From assembly GCA_937897645.1 (NCBI GenBank), contig CALCNV010000057.1, positions 1 through 35,724 on the forward strand: DNA of 35,724 nucleotides. The letters are read 5' to 3'. The notes beneath the pieces are model-generated. The model was not told where the DNA came from. It saw only the letters and a list, made by a program, of their open reading frames with translations, and made no database searches. Numbering within the stretch: the first letter of the stretch is position 1; every line of letters begins with the position of its first letter. A program made the translations under genes and the position numbers. Source of the stretch: an uncultured Lysobacteraceae bacterium. GTDB lineage: Bacteria; Pseudomonadota; Gammaproteobacteria; Xanthomonadales; Xanthomonadaceae. Below are positions 24,501 to 30,405 of this stretch, one piece after another.

Positions 24501-24671
24501 GAAGGCCGCTTCCAGTGAAGGCTCGAGCCGCGTGATCCGGCCCTTGTAGATGTTGGATTTTTTCTGTTCTTTGGACGGTTGTTCGATATCGATGTCGTAC
24601 AGGGTTTGTCCGTCAACGATGGCGACGCGCAGTTCTTCTGCCTGCGTCGCATTGATCAGCATGCGTTTCAT
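21555..24671 (-). CDS. rne: Ribonuclease E
   Basis: A 1038-residue endonuclease that leads mRNA decay and rRNA/tRNA processing. The catalytic half has the S1 domain (about 35-120, 'SNIYKGRITRLEPSLEAAFV'), the 5'-sensor and RNase H-like regions, the DNase I-like domain with magnesium-binding D301 ('TAIDVNSS') and D344 ('VVIDFIDMSS'), and the zinc-link C402-P-Q-C405, each two positions off the E. coli numbers. Past about residue 530 it is a low-complexity scaffold: Arg/Gln/Asn-rich (RNRGGNN, 'QQRRDSRGGQQGQNRGG'), a poly-Arg/Gly run near 790 and a long Ala/Pro/Val tail, with 'VVGWFKRLFGG' near residue 560 as the likely amphipathic membrane-binding helix. ATG 24671 has GAGGA upstream and a roughly 375-nt leader. 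Confidence 0.97.
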   Translation of the reverse strand: MKRMLINATQAEELRVAIVDGQTLYDIDIEQPSKEQKKSNIYKGRITRLEPSLEAAFVEYGGERHGFLPLKEISRDYFQAGVDHNKAGLKELLREGQEVVVQVDKDERGNKGAALTTFISLAGRYMVLMPNSPTAGGVSRRIEGDDRAELKKAMDSLAIPEDMGVIIRTAGVGRDAEELQWDLDYLLQVWRSVAEAALSKPAPFLIYQESRLIVRALRDYLRSDVSEILVDTEELYATAKEFMEQVMPQNLRKLKHYTDDIPLFNRFQIESQIEGAYERNVRLPSGGSIVVDQTEALTAIDVNSSRSTKGSDIEDTAFQTNLEAADEVARQLRLRDLGGLVVIDFIDMSSSKHQRDVENRLQNALKYDRARVQIGRISRFGLMEMSRQRLRPSLGESSQIVCPQCEGHGRMRSIESLSLSIIRVAEEHAMKENTGQVLVQAPVDIANFLLNEKRSALREIETRHDAPIIIVADEALHTPHYEVTRVRENELGEESAKPSYQRNTPRKLPVHALTKAQLNIPAAPAVTHVKHSQPAPLREEREEVAKPAPAPTFAKAAPVAAVASGGVVGWFKRLFGGDAAEASSATLAEQTRQQDQRQRNDRNHNGQQRRDSRGGQQGQNRGGNNAGGGRRDERGPKPQNAQAQDGQPQKPRNEQSPKQQQPKQQQNPPRQPKAQNDAGQNGGRQPRPPRNNDAPKPNAPQNATEAAELVVAPASAAAVASVVVPPVAKDSAAVASDATALPVPDAIAASGVEAGNEDAADTGDGTGRRRRGRRGGRRRRRGAGDEAGSGNEAGGNDDLGDEEQPQVIIANGSQPEFDFDDEVPASTAARPVVPVVAAVAVAAVAAEAPRIVEATAVESAPEPIAAAESIAPAMVAPAKTVEASVVEAQPQVAAAPVAVQEVQPVVAAAEVPADVAATPAPEILKSDSIESFAVESIAPAETVAAAAAPVAQAIVAAEATTEVEPAPVAPTPAPPRPTVGNTGSLFFTADADTPSSVTRHLFEPMPTPAAPAMADEEAQELPVLAATEDKPQDNGHSA

Positions 24672-25089
24672 GGTTGCGTTCCTCGCGCGCTGCTACCGCG
24701 CGGAACACCGTGGGTTTCGCAATCTGGATACTGCTCACCGCCCCTCGCGCAGGCGCGATCGGGCAGGGGTTGGTTTCCAGCGCTGCAACACCACGGCAGG
24801 CCGCGGGAGCGCTTTGGTTCATTTAACAAATATGTTTCGGGCCGGCGGCTGCTTGAGCAAGCTCTCGCGCCGCACGGGACATGTTCAGCTCCGACGTCTG
24901 ACGCACCGGGCGATGGCCGGATTCGCCGACTAGCCGCGGTAACATTCATTGCCCCGAGGGCAATGGCTACGCACTTTGCCGGAATCGTGGGAAGCTGGGC
25001 TTCTGGCCCGCAACTTCATGAAGAAGTTGCACAACTTCCTGCGAAATCAAACCCTTATATCGCCCGCCGAGTGTAACAGATAAACCCCG
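24672..25089. promoter_or_regulatory. rne-rluC divergent intergenic region with structured rne leader
   Basis: This 418-bp gap holds no gene that I can support. CTTATAT at 25054-25060 reads as a -10-like TTATAT for rluC and as TATAAG for rne on the other strand, so the two promoters may overlap; an rne start near 25046 would give a leader of about 375 nt. E. coli rne has a 361-nt leader used by RNase E to control its own mRNA. Visible structures are a perfect 8-bp hairpin CATTGCCC-CGA-GGGCAATG (24947-24965), GCTGGGC/GGCCCGC near 25000, and three alternating arms CAACTTC (25011-25017), GAAGTTG (25023-25029), CAACTTC (25032-25038), of which only one pair can form at a time. Confidence 0.5.
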
Positions 25090-26070
25090 ATGACCGAACA
25101 GCCCCCCGCCAACACGCCCCAAGGGGCGGCCAAGACCGCCGTACGCACAGTAAAAGTGCCCGAAGACCGCGACGGGCAAAGGCTGGACAACTTCCTGCTC
25201 GGCCAGCTGAAGGGGGCTCCCCGCAGCCTGGTCTACAAGCTGGTGCGCAGCGGCCAGGTCCGGGTCAACGGCGGTCGGGCCAAGGCGGACCGCAAGCTGG
25301 GGCAGGGTGACGAGGTGCGGATTCCGCCAGTGAGTCTCAATGATCCGGAAGACAAGGCGCCACCGCCGAGCGGGTTCCTGGCGCGCATGGAGGCGGCGAT
25401 CGTGTTCGAGGACGCGCGCCTGCTGGTGCTGGACAAACCGACCGGCGTGGCCAGCCACGGCGGCAGCGGCATCAGCCACGGGGCCATCGAAACCATGCGC
25501 GTGCTGCGCCCGCACCAGAACCTGGAGCTGGTGCACCGGCTGGATCGCGACACCTCAGGCCTGCTGATCATGGCCAAGAAGCGCTCGGCGCTGACCGAAC
25601 TGCAGGCGCTGATGCGCGAAGAGGGCGGTACCGGCATTCGCAAGCGTTACCTGACCCTGCTGGTGGGCCGCATGCCGGATGGCACCATGAGTGTCGATGC
25701 GCCCCTGCATGTTGGCCTGCGCCAGGGCGGCGAGCGGCACGTGCAGGTGAACCCGATCGGCAAAGAATCGCTCAGCCATTTCAGCGTGCTGGAGCGGCGC
25801 GGCGGTCATTCCTATTGCGAGGTGCGCATCGAAACCGGCCGCACCCACCAGATCCGCGTGCATGCGCAGCACATCGGCCATCCGGTCGCGGGCGACGACA
25901 AGTATGGCGACGAGGCCACCAACAAGCGCCTGCGCGAACAGTCCGGGCTGAAGCGGCTGTTCCTGCATGCTGCGTCATTGGAGTTCGCGCTGGATGGCGG
26001 CAAGGCGCCGTATCTGTTGAATGCGCCGCTGGCGGAAGATCTGGCGGCGGCATTGGAGCGCTTGGGCTGA
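25090..26070 (+). CDS. rluC: 23S rRNA pseudouridine(955/2504/2580) synthase
   Basis: A 326-residue RluA-family enzyme. Residues about 28-85 form the S4 RNA-binding domain ('GQRLDNFLLGQLKGAPRSLV', 'SGQVRVNGGRAKADRKL'). The catalytic domain follows, with 'LLVLDKPTGVASHGGSGISH', the HRLDRDTSG motif holding the catalytic Asp152, 'KRYLTLLVGRMPDG' and 'ETGRTHQIRVHAQHIGHPV'. The S4 domain plus the GGSGIS wording fits RluC, which modifies three uridines around the peptidyl transferase centre. ATG 25090. Divergence from rne is the same arrangement as in E. coli and many gammaproteobacteria, which supports the name. A -10-like TTATAT lies at 25055-25060. Confidence 0.93.
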   Translation: MTEQPPANTPQGAAKTAVRTVKVPEDRDGQRLDNFLLGQLKGAPRSLVYKLVRSGQVRVNGGRAKADRKLGQGDEVRIPPVSLNDPEDKAPPPSGFLARMEAAIVFEDARLLVLDKPTGVASHGGSGISHGAIETMRVLRPHQNLELVHRLDRDTSGLLIMAKKRSALTELQALMREEGGTGIRKRYLTLLVGRMPDGTMSVDAPLHVGLRQGGERHVQVNPIGKESLSHFSVLERRGGHSYCEVRIETGRTHQIRVHAQHIGHPVAGDDKYGDEATNKRLREQSGLKRLFLHAASLEFALDGGKAPYLLNAPLAEDLAAALERLG

Positions 26071-26145
26071 GGTCCTCACGCACTCCACCAAGCCTTGCAT
26101 ACCGGGCGCGATGTGGTGCGCTAGGTGATATGTGAATACATAAAT

Positions 26146-26300
26146 CCGTTCGTGGTGAGCTTGTCGAACCACGCTCTTGCATTAGACCTGCAGATCACCT
26201 CAGCTGGGGTTTTTCGCGAACAGCGTGGTTCGACAGGCTCACCACGAACGGAATTTTAAAAGATTCACCACGAACGGGAATCTAGAAAAGCTCCCCACGA
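26146..26300. repeat. Second block of CCGTTCGTGGTGAGC repeats, partly decayed
   Basis: CCGTTCGTGGTGAGC at 26146-26160 is followed by TTGTCGAACCACGC, and its complement GCGTGGTTCGACAGG-CTCACCACGAACGG lies at 26223-26251, giving a long hairpin with a roughly 50-nt loop. Degenerate reverse copies follow at 26263-26277 and near 26290. Same family as the 6765-7022 block. The whole 26071-26350 gap between rluC and the TonB-domain lipoprotein gene holds only this repeat. Confidence 0.75.
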
Positions 26301-26350
26301 ACGTGATTCAAGGATTCAAAGCATGCGTGTTCGGGTTGTCCAGAGCTTTC

Positions 26351-26794
26351 CTAGTCCAGCTTGAAGCAGTCAGCGGGGCGCTCGACCGGCGGTTTGAAAT
26401 TCACTGGCACCTTGATCGACATCGGTACAGGCTGGCCCCGGCGGGTGGCCGCCTGGAATTGCCAACTGGGCACGCGTTCAAGCGCCGCCTTGTCCAGCGC
26501 GGCGTTGCCACTGCTCTGCGCCAGCACTATTTCGGTCGGCTTGCCTTCCACGCCTACGGTGACCGTCAGCACGGCCGTGCCGCCGACGCCTGCGCACGCC
26601 ACTTCAAAGGGGTAATCCGGCGGTGGTGTCTGCGTGGCCATGACCTGCGTGGAGGGAATGAAGGGTTCGGCAGGAGCGTCGGCCTTGCCGCATGCGCCGA
26701 GCAGGGCGGGCACCAGTGCCGCAAGAGCGACCGTGAGGAAGGTGCGGGAAGTGGCATGTACGCCAACCCGCTCGAAAAAATTAATGCGGCTCAT
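26351..26794 (-). CDS. TonB C-terminal domain lipoprotein
   Basis: A 147-residue protein. An N-terminal basic stretch and hydrophobic run end at a lipobox, 'PALLGAC' with Cys35, so it is probably lipid-anchored instead of carrying the usual TonB membrane helix. After a short linker ('FIPSTQVMATQTPPPDYPFE') comes a TonB_C-like domain (about 60-138): 'GTAVLTVTVGVEGKPTEIVL', 'SSGNAALDKAALERVPSWQF', 'GQPVPMSIKVPVNF'. Without the transmembrane head it cannot join ExbB/ExbD in the normal way, so a role in energy transfer is doubtful. Two cysteines (in 'VACAGVG' and the C-terminal 'DCFKLD') may form a disulfide. Its ATG overlaps the phhB stop as ATGA (26791-26794), which suggests coupled translation. 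Confidence 0.8.
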   Translation of the reverse strand: MSRINFFERVGVHATSRTFLTVALAALVPALLGACGKADAPAEPFIPSTQVMATQTPPPDYPFEVACAGVGGTAVLTVTVGVEGKPTEIVLAQSSGNAALDKAALERVPSWQFQAATRRGQPVPMSIKVPVNFKPPVERPADCFKLD

Positions 26795-27135
26795 GGGGTC
26801 ACCAGCGCGTCGGCCTTGGCGGCACAGATGAAATCATTTTCGCTCAAGCCACCGACGTCGTGGGTGGAATAACGCACCACGGCCCGGTCGTAGTGCACGC
26901 CCAGGTCGGGATGGTGGTCTTCTTCGTGGGCAACGTAGGCCAGTGCATTCACGAAGGCCATGGTCTGGTAGTAGTTGTCGAACTTGAAGGTCTTGCTGAT
27001 CGCGCGGCCTTCTTCCACCAGCGCCCAACCAGAGACCTGCACGACCAGTTCGGCCACGCGCGCCTGGGTGAGTTTGTGTTCGCTGCCCTTGAGCGGCAGG
27101 CAGTGGGCGCGGACCAGGGGGATGAGGTCGGACAT
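26791..27135 (-). CDS. phhB: 4a-hydroxytetrahydrobiopterin dehydratase (pterin carbinolamine dehydratase)
   Basis: A 114-residue enzyme that dehydrates 4a-hydroxypterin, normally in the pterin recycling linked to phenylalanine hydroxylase. The family signature is complete: 'ISKTFKFDNYYQTMAFVNAL', 'AHEEDHHPDLGVHYDRAVVR' with the paired histidines, and 'YSTHDVGGLSENDFICAAKA'. ATG 27133-27135 has AAGGAAA upstream. The frame is open further upstream, but that is antisense of nfuA. It is the first gene of a two-gene unit with the TonB-domain lipoprotein (4-bp overlap), and it is divergent from nfuA (96 bp apart). No phenylalanine hydroxylase gene (phhA) is in the window, so the role in phenylalanine use is from family knowledge only. 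Confidence 0.93.
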   Translation of the reverse strand: MSDLIPLVRAHCLPLKGSEHKLTQARVAELVVQVSGWALVEEGRAISKTFKFDNYYQTMAFVNALAYVAHEEDHHPDLGVHYDRAVVRYSTHDVGGLSENDFICAAKADALVTP

Positions 27136-27219
27136 GGCGGTTTCCTTCGATTCGTTACTCGCTGAACGTACCACGCACGCAATGACGGGTTCGGCTGGGC
27201 GGCTTTGATGTGAGATGGC

Positions 27220-27225
27220 TAGAAT
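27220..27225 (+). promoter_or_regulatory. Candidate -10 element of a leaderless nfuA transcript
   Basis: TAGAAT at 27220-27225 ends six bases before the nfuA ATG (27232), so transcription would be expected to begin at or next to the ATG. No Shine-Dalgarno precedes the ATG, which agrees with a leaderless mRNA. Confidence 0.45.
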
Positions 27226-27231
27226 AGACCC

Positions 27232-27828
27232 ATGATCCATATCTCCGACAGCGCCCAGGGCCACTTCCGCAAATTGATCGAACGGGAGGCCATCCCCGGG
27301 ATGGGCGTGCGCCTGAGCGCCGTGGAGGCCGGCACCACGCGTGCGGATGCGCGCCTGGAGTTCTGCGAGCCCCGCGACTTGGTCGGTGACGAATGGGCCG
27401 TGGATTGCGAAGGCTTCACCCTGTACGTGGACGCCAGCAGCGTGGCCTGGCTGGATGGCGCGGAAATCGATTACGTCACCCAGGGCGCGGGCAGCCAGCT
27501 CAACATCAAGGCACCCAAGATCAAGGGCCAGGCACCGGCGGAATCCGCGTCGCTGGTCGAACGCGTGCGCTGGGTGGTGGAGAACGAGGTCAATCCGCAG
27601 CTCGCCCAGCACAAGGGCCGGGTATCAGTGGAGCAGGTCAACGCCGACGGATTGGTGCTGTTGCGCTTCGGCGGTGGCTGCAACGGCTGCGGCATGGCCG
27701 ACGTGACCTTGAAGCAGGGCATCGAGAAGACCTTGATGGCACGCGTGCCGGGCGTCACCGCCGTACGCGACGTGACGGATCACGCGACCGGCGATGCACC
27801 GTACATCCCGCGCGAAAGCGCGGCCTGA
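27232..27828 (+). CDS. nfuA: Fe-S cluster biogenesis protein NfuA
   Basis: A 198-residue carrier that receives 4Fe-4S clusters and passes them to target enzymes, important under oxidative stress and iron shortage. The N-terminal half (about 1-95) is a degenerate A-type (IscA-like) domain that lacks the three cluster cysteines ('GVRLSAVEAGTTRADARLEF'). The C-terminal half (about 108-180) is the Nfu domain with the cluster-binding C150-N-G-C153 in 'FGGGCNGCGMADVTLKQGIE'. Length is close to E. coli NfuA (191). ATG 27232 has no Shine-Dalgarno but a TAGAAT box just upstream. The transmembrane repetitive protein follows 12 bp after its stop on the same strand. Confidence 0.95.
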   Translation: MIHISDSAQGHFRKLIEREAIPGMGVRLSAVEAGTTRADARLEFCEPRDLVGDEWAVDCEGFTLYVDASSVAWLDGAEIDYVTQGAGSQLNIKAPKIKGQAPAESASLVERVRWVVENEVNPQLAQHKGRVSVEQVNADGLVLLRFGGGCNGCGMADVTLKQGIEKTLMARVPGVTAVRDVTDHATGDAPYIPRESAA

Positions 27829-27840
27829 CTCCGCCGCCCG

Positions 27841-29418
27841 GTGACGCGCGCCGCCGAAATAATCGCAGCGCTGCTGGAGGGCAAGCCTGCCCCTGTTGTT
27901 GAACGACACACGGGCATGCCGTATGGCTGGGGCCTGTGGCTGCGGGCATTGAAAGAACGACTCGGCAGCGTCAGCCGCGACAACGCCGACCACATGGTCG
28001 CGTTGTTCGCGCAGCGCCCGCAGGCGACGGCTGCCCCGCGTAGTCCTGCGCTCAACCGCTGGCAATCGTTCCGCGCCTTGTTCTACCAGGACTTGGAGCC
28101 GCCGCTGCGCGAAGAGCGCGGCCTGCGCTGGTTTGCCGGCGCGACCAGCGTGTTGATGCATGTACTGTTCGCGCTCTTGCTCGTGCTGCTGGCGGTGGTT
28201 GGCCTGCCGCCGCCGCCACCGGCCGCGGAGGACAGTCGCGTGGCGGTGGAGTTCATCGGCGAAGGCACGCCGGAAGAATCCGGCGGTGGACCACCGGCCG
28301 AACAGGCGGAGTCGGCACAGGCGGCAGCGCCTGCGGCGGCTCAATCGGCGGCGGCAGCACCGTCGAGCACTTCACCATCTGCAGCGGAAGCACCCGCGGT
28401 TCCGCCACAGGAAGTCGCTGAGCCTGCACCTGCCGTGGCCCAGCAGAACGTGCAGGTGACCGAAACACCCATGCCCACGGTGGAATTCGTGTTGCCGCCG
28501 ACCACGGCGCGCACGCCGCAAATCGCACCGCCGCAGATCAAGCCACGCGAACTCAGCATCCCAACGCGTGAAGTCACCATGGTCGAAACGCCGCGGCCAT
28601 CGCGACCGCTGCCACAGCGTGAAATCGCGGTGCCGCAGGTGTCGCAGGCCACGCCCCAGATCCGCGAGCGCGAGATTACAGCGCCGGTGTCACCGGTACG
28701 CGCGGTGCAATTGCCAACGCGTGCGATTCCAGCGCCCGAGCTGCGCGCACCCAGCGTGAGTGTGCGCCAGGCTGAAATCCCATTGCCCAGTCGCGGCACG
28801 GCGTCGTCCAGCGACAATGCCAACGCCACGAGCCCATCCTCGGCTGGATCATCCGCGCAGGCGGCCACTACGCCGCAAGGTACGCAAGCGGGCGCCACGG
28901 CATCAGGCTCGGCGACCGCCAACCGCCCGGGGGCATCCCCCAGTCCGCAGCGTGGTGATGATTGGGGTGCATCGAACCGCAACGTGCCGGGATCGGCGGG
29001 CGCGTCGCCGGGCAGCAGTGCGGGTTTGTTCAATGCAGACGGCAGTGCGCGCGTGCCGGACAGTGGTTCGGGCACGACCAGCCGACCGGGCGCGCCCGGT
29101 TCGCGGCAACAGCAGCAAGCGGACGCGGACCGCGCCAGCAAATGGCTGGAACGCCCGGAGTATCCGTATGAGCCGACGATGTTCGACAAGTACTGGGTGC
29201 CGAACGAGTCGGTGCTGGCCGAGTGGGTACGTCGTGCGATCCGCGAGGTCGAGGTGCCGATACCCGGCACGTCGAAGAAGGTGAAGTGCGTGGTGTCCGT
29301 GCTGCAGGCGGGTGGCGCATGCGCGATGTACGACCCCAACCTCAACGATCAGCCCTCTAGCGGCAAACCACCGCCGGTCATCCCGATCAAGCGGAAGCCG
29401 ATTCCGGTGGATAGTTGA
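27841..29418 (+). CDS. Transmembrane repetitive protein, Pro/Ala-rich, unknown function
   Basis: A 525-residue protein, starting at GTG 27841, 12 bp after nfuA. Residues 1-98 are a cytoplasmic domain ('TGMPYGWGLWLRALKERLGS'), 99-122 a membrane helix, then 'GLPPPPPAAEDSRVAVEFIG' and a long Pro/Ala/Glu/Gln-rich region (about 140-430). Inside this, residues about 215-320 show loose repeats of a P-x-R-E-(I/V)-x(2)-P type: 'PTREVTMVETPRPSRPLPQR', 'EIAVPQVSQATPQIREREIT', 'APVSPVRAVQLPTRAIPAPE'. A compact C-terminal part (about 435-525) has 'PYEPTMFDKYWVPNESVLAE' and two cysteines. The layout is TonB-like (head, helix, stiff periplasmic arm, end domain), but no TonB domain is recognised. Proteins like this beside nfuA are known in xanthomonads, without assigned role. 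Confidence 0.75.
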   Translation: MTRAAEIIAALLEGKPAPVVERHTGMPYGWGLWLRALKERLGSVSRDNADHMVALFAQRPQATAAPRSPALNRWQSFRALFYQDLEPPLREERGLRWFAGATSVLMHVLFALLLVLLAVVGLPPPPPAAEDSRVAVEFIGEGTPEESGGGPPAEQAESAQAAAPAAAQSAAAAPSSTSPSAAEAPAVPPQEVAEPAPAVAQQNVQVTETPMPTVEFVLPPTTARTPQIAPPQIKPRELSIPTREVTMVETPRPSRPLPQREIAVPQVSQATPQIREREITAPVSPVRAVQLPTRAIPAPELRAPSVSVRQAEIPLPSRGTASSSDNANATSPSSAGSSAQAATTPQGTQAGATASGSATANRPGASPSPQRGDDWGASNRNVPGSAGASPGSSAGLFNADGSARVPDSGSGTTSRPGAPGSRQQQQADADRASKWLERPEYPYEPTMFDKYWVPNESVLAEWVRRAIREVEVPIPGTSKKVKCVVSVLQAGGACAMYDPNLNDQPSSGKPPPVIPIKRKPIPVDS

Positions 29419-29458
29419 GGTTGATTGGTTTTCTGGAATTATCCACGTCCATACGTTA

Positions 29459-29465
29459 GTTAGGC
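29459..29465 (+). other. Integron core site GTTAGGC at the left end of the array
   Basis: GTTAGGC precedes the first cassette gene by 5 bp. The DNA to its left (ATCCACGTCCATAC) has none of the attC arm sequence seen at the other two cores, so it may be a remnant of attI, a secondary insertion site, or the end of a decayed attC. Confidence 0.55.
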
Positions 29466-29470
29466 GGCAT

Positions 29471-29770
29471 ATGAAGACTCTCTTGTTTGTAGTGATGAGC
29501 CTTGCTCTTTCATCATGCGCAAGTTCGGGCAGCGCAGGCGGTGCTATGACCCAGGCAGAGTGCATAGCTCGCGTCGACGTGCTCAAGGCGAATGCTGCTG
29601 CAGCTTGGGCTGCGGCGGAGCCCGCCAAAGAATTTGCTCGTAACAATCCTGATTCAGCTGATGCAAAAATTGCTGCTGAGACGGCGACGCGAAAAGCCGC
29701 AGGCGTAGCTGTTGATAGTGCTCAGGCGGCCGCTGATCTTGGTATTGGCCCTTGTAAAGGCATGTTCTAG
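29471..29770 (+). CDS. Cassette-borne small lipoprotein, unknown function
   Basis: A 99-residue protein with a lipoprotein signal: 'MKTLLFVVMSLALSSC', lipobox L-S-S-C with Cys16. The mature part is short and Ala-rich ('VLKANAAAAWAAAEPAKEFA', 'AAETATRKAAGVAVDSAQAA'), probably a helical hairpin, with two more cysteines ('AECIAR' near residue 31 and 'GPCKGMF' at the end) that may form a disulfide in the periplasm. ATG 29471 is 11 bp inside the cassette; GGCGG is just upstream. The frame is open further left into the neighbouring gene's 3' end, but the signal peptide fixes this start. Stop TAG is 6 bp before the attC. Small secreted or lipid-anchored proteins are common in cassette arrays; I recognise no family. 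Confidence 0.8.
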   Translation: MKTLLFVVMSLALSSCASSGSAGGAMTQAECIARVDVLKANAAAAWAAAEPAKEFARNNPDSADAKIAAETATRKAAGVAVDSAQAAADLGIGPCKGMF

Positions 29771-29776
29771 ACTGCC

Positions 29777-29893
29777 ACCTGACAATTCATTCAAGCCAAG
29801 CCCACATCAGGGCGGCGCCTAAGTGCACGCCTTCGGCTATATTTGCACCCAGTCGCCGCCCCGCTGCGGGCCGGCTTAGTTCAGGCGTTAGGC
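29777..29893 (+). other. attC recombination site 1
   Basis: 117 bp from a slightly degenerate inverse core ACCTGAC (29777-29783; consensus RYYYAAC) to the core GTTAGGC (29887-29893). The inner arms AAGCCAAGCCC...GGGCGGCG and CGCCGCCCC...GGGCCGGCTT can pair to form the folded single-strand hairpin used by integron integrases. Confidence 0.85.
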
Positions 29894-29910
29894 CGCAAAA
29901 GGCACCTTCC

Positions 29911-30291
29911 GTGAATCTCAACCAAGTGACAATTCCAGCTACAGACGTTGAGCTTTGCTCAGCTTTCTATCGGGATATGGGCTTTACGCAGATTGTGCGG
30001 TCACACCCTCGCTACGCGCGCTTCGAGTGTCCAGATGGAGACGCAACGTTCTCTCTGCACTACGTAGAGAGTTTGGCACCGGAAACTGGCGTTGTCGTTT
30101 ACTTTGAGTGCGCCGACCTGGACACAAAAGTCGCGCATCTTCAGGGCAATGGGTTTATTTTCTCGCAGCTACCCAAAGACGAGAGTTGGTTATGGCGAGA
30201 GGCTCGGCTTAAAGATCCCGCAGGCAATGAAATATGCTTGTTCTGGGCCGGCGACAATCGCAAGAATCCACCTTGGCGGGTTGCGGCCTAA
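29911..30291 (+). CDS. Cassette-borne VOC (glyoxalase/bleomycin resistance-like) protein
   Basis: A 126-residue single-subunit-length VOC protein with two beta-alpha-beta-beta-beta modules. The first module starts 'MNLNQVTIPATDVELCSAFY' with 'RDMGFTQIVRSHPRYARFEC'; the second has 'GVVVYFECADLDTKVAHLQG', 'EARLKDPAGNEICLFWAGDN'. The usual metal-ligand glutamate is present in 'GNEICLFW', but the first-strand histidine position is Gln5, so metal binding may differ from the classic enzymes. Substrate cannot be predicted; VOC members include glyoxalase I, fosfomycin and bleomycin resistance proteins and dioxygenases. GTG 29911 has AAAAGG upstream and lies 23 bp inside the cassette. The stop TAA is part of the attC inverse core GCCTAAC, tight packing typical of cassettes. 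Confidence 0.88.
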   Translation: MNLNQVTIPATDVELCSAFYRDMGFTQIVRSHPRYARFECPDGDATFSLHYVESLAPETGVVVYFECADLDTKVAHLQGNGFIFSQLPKDESWLWREARLKDPAGNEICLFWAGDNRKNPPWRVAA

Positions 30292-30402
30292 CAGTTCATT
30301 CAAGCCGAGCCCACATCAGGGCGGCGCCTGATTGCACGCCTTCGGCTATATTCGCACCCAGTCGCCGCCCCGCTGCGGGTCGGCTTACTTCAGGCGTTAG
30401 GC
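30286..30402 (+). other. attC recombination site 2
   Basis: 117 bp from a perfect inverse core GCCTAAC (30286-30292) to GTTAGGC (30396-30402). It differs from site 1 at about 9 of 117 positions and has the same arms and the same central TGCACGCCTTCGGCTATATT stretch. It contains the stop codon of the VOC gene. Confidence 0.88.
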
Positions 30403-30405
30403 GGC

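Noticed and set aside
25023..25038. A rho-independent terminator upstream of rluC
   Set aside because: GAAGTTG-CA-CAACTTC has no T run on either strand and lies in a divergent promoter region.
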